Shown: positions 57,061 through 64,000 of the stretch, piece by piece
How the letters are laid out: every line of letters starts with the position of its first letter
Numbering within the stretch: the first letter of the stretch is position 1
NCBI RefSeq assembly: GCF_001619985.1
Contig: NW_017264194.1
Span: forward strand, 1,855,511-1,919,510
DNA from: Xylona heveae TC161
Lineage: Eukaryota > Ascomycota > Xylonomycetes > Xylonales > Xylonaceae
Length of the DNA stretch: 64,000 bases
Direction of reading: 5' to 3'
Translations under genes and position numbers: made by a program
Notes under the pieces: model-generated
Told to the model about the DNA's origin: nothing
The model's input: the letters and a program-made list of their open reading frames with translations, nothing else
Database searches by the model: none

Positions 57061-58750
57061 CTACAATTCATCTCTCTTCTGGCTCCCAAGATGGGGGCGA
57101 AGGCGATAGAAGCCAATTCCATGGCCAGTAACATTGGCCTTCAAGGTTCCCTGCGGCTGGATCGTCGTGGTGTATTTGCCCAACAATGCGGTCGTATTCT
57201 TTGCGAGACCGTCTGCATAGGACAACTTGGTTGCATTGTAGGGCAGGGAAACAGTGCCGTTCTGTAGCGCTGTTCCATTGCTGTTGAGAATGAGGTTTGC
57301 GGTGTCATCGCTCATGCGGTCGGCCCAGAGATCATAGACATCCCATGCCTGAGCAGAGTTTGGTTTCCCGCCGGGGCCTTCGTCACGGAAGATGTCTACA
57401 AGGGTTGCGTTCATTATCCGTGCGTTATTGCCAGTGTTGAGCAGCGCTACAACATAGTCTCCATAAGCCAATTGACCACTCCACAGCTGAATATCACCTT
57501 GGCCGTATTCGTCAACATCCTCGACCGGGTAGCGCCACCGCCGCACGGCGGATGTACTAAGCGGATCTTGGGAGATGGCAATCACGGCAGGATTGGCGAG
57601 GATGGAAAAGCTTGACGGCGAGAGGCTTCTTATATCATTGCCCATAATTAATGGTGATTTGACCGCGGCCCACATACTGAAATGGACGACGTATTCCGAA
57701 TCTGTCATACCCCCGTTTCCAACCTCAAGCACTATGCAATAGTTAGCGGCTGGTATCAACACAGTCGAGTATGGAGAGAACCGTACTGTCAAGGTCATTC
57801 CAAGCGCCAGGAATGCCCTTGTCAACAAAAGAAGTAACCTTGCCAAGGATGTTCATTGCTGAACAGTGGAAGCCAGCTAGATCGCAGTTGTAACCCTCAT
57901 CAGGGCCACAAGGGCATCGAGCATCTGGTCTTTGGAAGGAATCGCCAATGTCTCCAGATATTCTCCAGGAATTGGCCACCGTCTCGGCCCACTTCCATGG
58001 GTAATCTTCGCCCCAATTGCACATTGAGTAGAGAATGGGTCGTCCAGTTGAGTTGAGAGCCACACTCATCTTTTTGTATCGGTTATATGTGATGAGTGGG
58101 GTTCCCGATTGGCCTTCATTGAAGCAATTATCATACTTTAGGTAGTCCACGCCCCATGAAGCGAATGTCTTTGCGTCGACGTCTTCATGACCCAAAGAAC
58201 CAGCTATGATTTCGCCATGTCAGCGACGAATAGATCAAGCCAAGGTACTTGAACAATCACTTACCATACTTTCCACATGTAAGACTTCCAGCATCAGAAT
58301 ACATACCAAAGCGCATGCCGCGAGAGTGGATTTGGTCCGCTACATCAGCCATACCATTTCTGGATTCTTCTTTAGCCCAATGATCACAATATTTCAAATT
58401 TGGGAAACGGCTTACGGGAAACGGGTGGTGTTATGCTGCAATGAGCCATTCTCCGACCTGCCGGCCGACCAGCAATCGTCAAGGAGGACATAAGTATATC
58501 CCAAATCTCTGAAACCAAGACTGACGAGTTTGTCTGCAGCACCGAGAATGAGCTCCTCTGAAACGTCACAGGCAAAAGCATTCCAGTTGTTCTATGTTGC
58601 CCAAGTCGTTAGACAGCTGTCAAAACTTCGCGTAGTAGTATAGTTTACCCAGCCCATCTGAGGGGTTCGAGCTAAGCCATTGTCGACCCCAAGTGAAACC
58701 CTAACGAAGAATGCCGCCGCAGCGATGGCGGTAGCAGCGATCCGAGCCAT
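57061..58750 (-). CDS. GH27 alpha-galactosidase with C-terminal RDEL
   Basis: A retaining alpha-galactosidase that removes terminal alpha-galactose from galactomannan, raffinose-type sugars or glycans. The signal peptide is MARIAATAIAAAAFFVRVSLG; mature protein starts near DNGLARTPQMGW. Exons join through introns as MGW/NNWNAFACDVSEELIL, TTRFP/NGMADVADQIHS and KY/AGSLGHEDVDAKTFAS. GH27 hallmarks are LLDDCWS, GMRFGMYSDAGSLTCG, WGVDYLKYDNC (nucleophile Asp), WRISGDIGDSF (acid/base Asp), GAWNDLD, MWAAVKSPLIMGNDIR and ISQDPL. Several NxT/S glycosylation sites follow in the C-terminal beta domain. The protein ends GSQKRDEL, a KDEL-type ER-retention sequence, which is odd for a secreted hydrolase. 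Four CreA-type sites lie 309-353 bases upstream. An upstream in-frame ATG (58774) is less suited to a signal peptide. Confidence 0.95.
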
Positions 58751-60128
58751 AATGATCTTGATTAATGGGAACAAAGCTGTGGATGATCAAGCGTTTGGAG
58801 GGGGGTAACAATTAAGCGTAATTTATATTATGCTGGAAGCTCTTCAAAGCGGGATGAGGGTCATAGCGCAACCGTTGTGTCAGCATTCGGAAAAACCTCA
58901 TATTGGGTGTGAGGTTCTCGGATGCTCCTTGTGTCTACATGGGAATGGTCAGCTTTGTGAAGCTTTTCGTACCAAAGAATCACCGGTGCCTGGATAATTA
59001 CTGGACCAATCGGGCCATCTAAGCCCGGATAAACACGGGAAATGACGAGGGATCGGCTGTGGGGAGGCGGGGGATGTGGGGACGGAAATTGCCATGTGCG
59101 GGGGGGAATTAATCCGTTCATTAAAAGGACGCATGGTTTGGATCGAAAATCCTCCTATCAGAACTCGTCCATCAATCAACATTGCACCTAGTCTTGCCTG
59201 AAAGAGCTTGTTTGTGATAGTTCTCATGATTTTTGCTAGAGATATTCCGTATATTAGACCCCAAACTGGAAAATCAAATAATCTCCTCGCCAACCACAGA
59301 GCTGTGATTTTTCCGTGTGGAGACCCATAGTTGGGCGTTCCCCACTGTTTTATGCATCTCCAGATAAAGCCACTATTTTGCTCGTTGATGTTGGCCCGAA
59401 CCCTGTTTTACGTCCATCCGATGTTCCCGCATTGCAGCCTAGCGTGAAAACTAGGTAATATTGCATGTCATGTTGAGATGAGAATCGAGAGCGAGACTCT
59501 TAGTCTTTCCTACTTACGCTAGAATGGCATGACTGACGTATGAGAAGACCAAGGCACGCGGTGACGTTCCGGATCTTCCGCGGCTCATAAAATATCGTCC
59601 TTCTGCTTTTGGAAAGGGCCTGTAAATCTGACAACAAATGCATAATTCTGTTGATATCAGGTCCAGCGCCAACAACATTATCTGCATGACTCAGTATCTA
59701 CCCCTGAAAAGCTACCTGGGAATGGTGGGTAAAGGTGGAGCAAAACACTTTGAATTAAGACTATAAACTTTGTTGGTGGTGTAGTCTTTACGACCTGGCC
59801 ATACTCCTGTCATGGACCTACGAGCATTGTCTACCCTCCGATATCGGTTTATCATGGCAGGTAAATAACTTGTAAATCACTTTATGGTCGCCCGGGCCGA
59901 GCCTGTACGCTAGGGGTCCTAATTGGAAGAAAAAAGTATTGATCATGTTACTAGGTAGTGAAAGTATATGGCTATCTGCTGAAATGCAGCCTAAGAAGCC
60001 CAGTAGACTTTTTTTTTTCTCCTTTATGTCTTTGCCAAAACACACACACCCACCCAGCGGACCGCCCCTCCCAAGTACCAGAGAGTGTAAAAATGCTTTC
60101 CAGGGTTACCTAGGTCCTAGGTTAAACA
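58751..60128. other. Intergenic, GH27 promoter region
   Basis: About 1.4 kb. Contains the CreA-type cluster (separate entry); otherwise no gene, repeat or RNA recognised. Confidence 0.5.
59059..59103 (+). promoter_or_regulatory. Cluster of four CreA-type (SYGGRG) sites
   Basis: GTGGGG (59059-59064), GCGGGG (59067-59072), GTGGGG (59076-59081) and GCGGGG (59098-59103), all on the plus strand, lie 309-353 bases upstream of the GH27 start. CreA/Mig1 repressors bind this motif and mediate glucose repression of glycoside hydrolase genes; paired sites are usual for function. Confidence 0.65.
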
Positions 60129-61031
60129 CTAAAGCAATTTCACCTTCTCGGAGCGGGATTGGCAATTATCAATCCAAGAGTCTTCCTGGTCCGGATCCTG
60201 GTAAGGGTTGCCGTTGTTCAAGACCAGGTAGCCCGAAGACGCGGGCGTGCCACTGTCAGTATCAAGAACATTGAAGCAATGGACACCGGTATTGGTCCAC
60301 TCGTCGTTATCCATATCCTTCTCGATTGTGTCGACAACATATGATTTGGAATCGTCGTCATTGATCACGCCTTCGGCTCCTTTGTCCTCATCGTGGTAAA
60401 GGTAATCACCATAAAGGCCGTCGTCGTCCGACGCTTCCTGGTTGTCCTGACGTCGTGAGAGGGTCGAGTTGCGAGGGCTGACCGAGAGATGGTGCATGGA
60501 AGCACCGCCTTTGGTGGTATGTGGCTGATAGTGGACCTGGAAGCAGCCTGGGTCGAAGCAATCGTTGTATCCTACTAGCAACGGAATGCCGGCATAGTTT
60601 TCCTTCATCACTGAAGTTGCCGACTTTCCTTCGATGCGTGGAATGGTGTGAATCATATTTGAAGCAAGCCGGAGATCCATTTCTTGCCGTGCAGCCAGCA
60701 TAGCATTCGTATTGAAGGCTTTGTAAGCCCCATATACGAGCGACATGACGAGTCCTCCGACCGCTACGGCACAAATCGCTGCTTTGGTAGTCGGCTCGAT
60801 GTCTGCAGCACAAGCCGTCTCGGCGACCTTCTCGAAACTATTTAAAATGATGCTCAGCAGCCCTATGTTCACACGCTTGACCAATTCACCCTGGTCAAAG
60901 TGTTCGGCCACAGTCCCGGCCGCACGAATGTCTAGAGAGGTCGTTGTCGGAGCAGCTATGGCTATATGAGCGATTGATAGGCATAGCAAAGCAACAAGCC
61001 CACTGCCAATATGAATTTTATGAGAAAGCAT
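60129..61031 (-). CDS. Unidentified secreted or membrane protein
   Basis: An intronless frame of 300 residues that I do not recognise. Residues 1-28 are a clear signal peptide (MLSHKIHIGSGLVALLCLSI, then AHIAIAAP). A second hydrophobic stretch near residues 90-112 (AAICAVAVGGLVMSLVYGAY) could be a membrane helix. Dibasic sites fit Kex2 processing (ELVKR, TLSRRQ). The middle has four cysteines likely paired (ETACAADI, AAICAV, NDCFDPGCF), and the C-terminal third is acidic (DDDGLYGDYLYHDEDKG, INDDDSKS) and ends with two more cysteines (HCFNVLD, DNCQS). An ATG at 61169 is in frame, but 61031 is chosen because it opens the signal peptide. No relative can be named from sequence memory; cell-surface, effector-like or other roles are all open. 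Confidence 0.7.
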   Translation of the reverse strand: MLSHKIHIGSGLVALLCLSIAHIAIAAPTTTSLDIRAAGTVAEHFDQGELVKRVNIGLLSIILNSFEKVAETACAADIEPTTKAAICAVAVGGLVMSLVYGAYKAFNTNAMLAARQEMDLRLASNMIHTIPRIEGKSATSVMKENYAGIPLLVGYNDCFDPGCFQVHYQPHTTKGGASMHHLSVSPRNSTLSRRQDNQEASDDDGLYGDYLYHDEDKGAEGVINDDDSKSYVVDTIEKDMDNDEWTNTGVHCFNVLDTDSGTPASSGYLVLNNGNPYQDPDQEDSWIDNCQSRSEKVKLL

Positions 61032-63696
61032 GGTGCAGGCTCTCGTTCGAGCGGCGGTTGGGAAATGTAGGTGGTAAGAATCAATCTTATCAGAATGATG
61101 CAGGTGATTGCCTGAACACAGAGCAAAGTGTTTTTCGACCAGCTGCTTGGAAAGAATAAGTTCTGGCACTTCATGCTAGGCAACCTGGAGAGAAACATTG
61201 ATTAATTATATATTGAACAATTCCAAGACGTTGCATTCCGCGGTTGTATTTACTGCGGGGTTTCAGCGACTCCACTGCGTTTGAGGTATCTTCTCTTCGG
61301 GAAGTTTTGAGCAGAACAAGGATTTCGGAAGACGATTCAATACGAGGTTATTAGATTTTGATGGATCGGTCAGTCGATTCTTAGACTAGAGGTGGAAGAG
61401 CATGCGATCCAAACTCCTCATATGACAAATATAAGGATTCCTTGAAGATTGAAACCCCATTTGCCAGCAGCCTAAAAAATCTTAGATAATAAGTGGAGTT
61501 GTGGGTCAAGCTTCAAGCCTTGACCCCGGAAGTTTTTCGACAATTGCCCTCTGACACAATGTATGGATCCATTCTTTGACTGATGACCATGTCCCAGATG
61601 GTGATGCTGGCCGCATGACGAGTGCTTTCAGCCCGGTAATACGATCGGGCTGTTTGGCCCCCACAAACCAACACTGCAGCATAATCCTGGGCGTTTCGGG
61701 CCGCTGAGTCGCAACCGAGGAGAATTGTACTCTAGTTAAGAAACCCCCTGTAATCCATCTATTCCGCATGTATGGCATTACCTGCATTGTTCTGCCAAAA
61801 TCTATTATATAACCGTAATTCTACCGACCTCACCATAAAAGTCTCGGTGACTGGGGTTCCGCTCGTATTGCCCAACCATGATTAATGGAACGGGCTTCTC
61901 CGATCCGTCGTTAACTCCAGTTTGCGGTTCCCTCAAGATCCCCCGGAGAATCCTCCGAATTAGCGGCACGGAAACTCCACGGTCCCGCCGATAGACTAAG
62001 AAGCATAACTAGACTTCGTTGATCACCTGCCTACTCCGATAATATTTTTTAACGAGAGCAGCCCGAGGTGTTTACTCCCCTCTCTCAGTCAACACAGCCG
62101 AATCTCGAGAAGAGAATAACCTTTGCAAGCTTTTGCAGTTATAATCTAATTCATATTGCAAAATATGCTGCGGCTGAGACCTGAGCAATAACATTTGAAT
62201 GGAGATTTTTACGTCTATATAACACCAAAATGGGGCTAAAATTGCATTTGTGGGGGCGTATTTGGGAGGCACGCTAGGCTATATCCTAGAGAAGTATTCA
62301 AACAAAAATGGAAAAGAGGGAATCAAACTAATCTTTCCCAAGGAAGAGCTACCAGTCTCAAAGTCATCCATGCTGGTTTATTCCGTACTTTATGGATGGC
62401 TTATGCTCTCTGTACCTCCAAACCCTGAGATCCTTACACTTGCCTTGGAATAAGACCGTGTGATATTCTGCTCTGCAATGTCATGGTCATAGACTCATAA
62501 TCTACTCATATAATCCCCCTGCATGCATTGAGATAGTCTGCCATATTGTGGGTCGTCTCATTGAGGACTGTATCATTGTGGAAACACTTGCACGGGGGTT
62601 GTTCAATGGTAAGACATAACATCTGGTCACTGAGAGAAATCAAAGTCAATACGAGCCTATGTTCCTGAAATCCTGGTTCAACTAGTGACTTGACAGCATT
62701 ATTAGATTGTAGTTTTGAATAAGCCATCACTGAGCAGCTCAAGCACCTGTCTATGCTACGGCTAGTGGCTTTTGAAGGTGCTAAAGGCAGGGTTAAGGAA
62801 AATAATTATTGGTCTGGTTCTGTTGAGAATGAAACTTATCTAAATCATTTCCATTTGTCATAAGCCAACTTGTCGGAGCAGAGATCCATGATAAAGCTGT
62901 ACTTGATTTCATAGCTAATTACCAGATATGCCAAGAATCCAAGATTGAATGGTGCAAGGAAGCCATTGTCCGGTAACGGACGTAATGATGGTAAGGACAT
63001 GCATAATAAGCCTGAATTCCTTCCGTCAGAGGACAAGCAGACTTTGCAGGACCGATTCTTATCAATATCATTTAATCCACTGATAAAAAAAAGTCAGTCA
63101 GCTGGATTTTCGACAACATTTTATCATTGTCAAATGATCAAATCATTCGAAACCCTTACCGCCCCAAAGTCTACAATCAACAGCGGCTTGAACCCATTGG
63201 AATATTCCACTGACGATCTGTCTGCCAGAAAAAGCCTGTGGAAACACTATCAAGCCTTGGTACATTTTGCTTTTGTGTGGCTGTATATCTCTTGTAATAT
63301 CAAACGAATGAATTGTATATTGCTGAAATCGTATGAAAAGATTCGAGAAAATATATATTTGAAAGTATAGACATAGGATAGGAATTAGAATTATTATCCA
63401 CTAGAAATGAAGAAGTATTGCAATAAGAACTATTTATGAACAAGTAATATTTTTCTCTTCATCTTGTTGTTTATAATGGAAGGGAGGCTTCAGTTGCCAT
63501 ATAGTTCAGACTTAGCTCACATGGGCGCTAACTGATTCGCTAGCGTCACGTCCTACGCATCGGAAAGCTCCTTCGCCGATGATTATCCGAACAGCTCTTG
63601 TTTACACGCAAAACTAAACACTGACATTTGACATGTCAAACGGGTGATACGTCTCTCTTCAGAACCTGCTTCTGCAGCGAGAAAAACAAAGAAAAA
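61032..63696. other. Poorly coding, AT-richer stretch with gene remnants
   Basis: About 2.7 kb before NUR1. Part of it (61503-62020, minus) has exon-like pieces, listed separately. From about 62090 to 63480 the sequence is visibly AT-richer with short frames on both strands that show no domain. Mutation-degraded repeat sequence is possible but not shown. Confidence 0.45.
61503..62020 (-). pseudogene. Possible spliced gene or decayed gene fragment
   Basis: On the minus strand a stretch reads RRDRGVSVPLIRRILRGILR then VPLIMVGQYERNPSHRDFYG, then a plausible intron (GTGAGG to AATAG), a tiny exon, a second intron (GTAATG to AACTAG with CTTAAC branch) and a segment that reads either RPETPRIMLQCWFVGAKQ or RNAQDYAAVLVCGGQTARSY, ending within 61503-61520. 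The splice signals look good, yet no start codon with sensible context and no known domain were found. It may be a real host gene whose 5' exons I cannot place, or an eroded one. Confidence 0.3.
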
Positions 63697-64000
63697 ATGC
63701 CTCGTCTAGTACGGCAGAGGCCTTTGACCGAGCGAATCAAATCCTACTTGAACCCGCTCGATCTCCTACTATGGCTCTCCGAGGAGCTCAACTCCAACGA
63801 CTGGGAGCAGTTTCAACGGGACTGGGGAATCCCAATAGGGCTTGGGTTGAATATCGTCATGATGATAGCGAAAGCCAACAGTGGAAGCTCCAGTATAGGA
63901 ACAAGAGCGGACGACGTCTTTGGCGACGATGGGAATGGTAGCGGGTGGCTACGCTGGCTGGTAAATCACCAAAAACCTAACAAAGACGCGATCGATTGCG
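63697..64000 (+). CDS. NUR1: Nuclear rim protein Nur1, 5' part (cut by window)
   Basis: The frame opens MPRLVRQRPLTERIKSYLNP, then LDLLLWLSEELNSNDWEQF and IGLGLNIVMMIAK, the conserved start of the Nur1/DUF2418 family. In yeast Nur1 pairs with Lrs4-Csm1 (cohibin) and Heh1 to tether rDNA and silent chromatin at the inner nuclear membrane. Only about 101 codons are inside the window and no stop is met, so the membrane helices further on are not visible. The hydrophobic IPIGLGLNIVMMIA fits the first membrane segment. The start is well supported by family likeness and by the A-rich context just before the ATG. Confidence 0.85.
   Translation, partial: MPRLVRQRPLTERIKSYLNPLDLLLWLSEELNSNDWEQFQRDWGIPIGLGLNIVMMIAKANSGSSSIGTRADDVFGDDGNGSGWLRWLVNHQKPNKDAIDC

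Noticed and set aside
62250-63370. Possible transposon remnant
   Set aside because: Frames here show no transposase, reverse transcriptase or terminal repeats that I can recognise, so no mobile element is called.
1-64000. LTR or virus-like elements, CRISPR arrays, bacterial-type operons
   Set aside because: No paired long terminal repeats, integrase or reverse-transcriptase motifs, and no regularly spaced repeats were seen; gene structure is fungal throughout.

Overview
The window is nuclear DNA of a filamentous ascomycete (Pezizomycotina). Genes carry short introns (about 50-100 bases, GTANGT donors, CTNAC/CTGAC branch sites), intergenic gaps are 0.3-2.8 kb with no operons, and the gene set is typical of that group: Set3, Hrq1, Rot1, Mtr10, Nur1, a peroxisomal multifunctional enzyme and fungal-only proteins. 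The style of the genes resembles Eurotiomycetes, but the class is an inference. An intact EED-type Polycomb gene argues against Aspergillus and Penicillium, which lack PRC2.

Layout, left to right. 1-3836 holds no gene I can support. 3837-5721 (-) is EED, a PRC2 WD40 subunit. 7591-9452 (+) is a double-PAS protein; tail to tail with it, at 9602-9958 (-), is a two-exon microprotein made almost entirely of CxxC zinc motifs. 10510-11928 (-) is a TDA10-type P-loop kinase, divergent from FOX2 (12794-16044, +), the peroxisomal beta-oxidation enzyme, whose promoter has fatty-acid-response type sites. Then come HRQ1 helicase (16402-19920, -), a Yrb2/Nup-like Ran-binding protein (20649-22538, -), a Yip4/YIPF6 Golgi membrane protein (23618-24702, -), an ECM11-domain protein (25407-27164, +), a membrane-embedded RBR ubiquitin ligase (27694-29709, -) and an intron-bearing tRNA-Pro(CGG) (29994-30103, +).

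The middle holds a long-chain acyl-CoA synthetase (30693-33133, -), an Rkm5-like methyltransferase (34412-35495, +), an AHC1-type zinc-finger chromatin protein (35892-38046, -), the ER chaperone ROT1 (39221-40251, -), 5-formyl-THF cyclo-ligase (41246-42086, +), spliceosomal SmE (42218-42620, -) and the karyopherin MTR10 (43049-46509, +), followed by a microsatellite-rich 2 kb stretch.

The right third holds SET3 (48521-51496, -), the lipid-binding ML protein NPC2 (54258-54899, +), V-ATPase subunit F split into four small exons (55325-56377, -), a GH27 alpha-galactosidase ending in RDEL with four CreA-type sites upstream (57061-58750, -), an unidentified secreted protein (60129-61031, -), a 2.6 kb poorly coding AT-richer stretch with remnants of a spliced gene, and the 5' end of NUR1 (63697-64000, +, cut by the window edge).

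No gene cluster or operon-like system is visible: most genes are unrelated housekeeping loci. Themes that recur are chromatin control (EED, SET3, AHC1-like), fatty-acid use (FOX2, acyl-CoA synthetase), nucleocytoplasmic transport (Ran-binding protein, MTR10, NUR1) and the secretory/vacuolar system (ROT1, Yip4, NPC2, VMA7). The most interesting points are PRC2 presence, the overlooked cysteine microprotein, the membrane RBR ligase and the RDEL-tailed alpha-galactosidase. No LTR element, virus-like element or intact DNA transposon was recognised.
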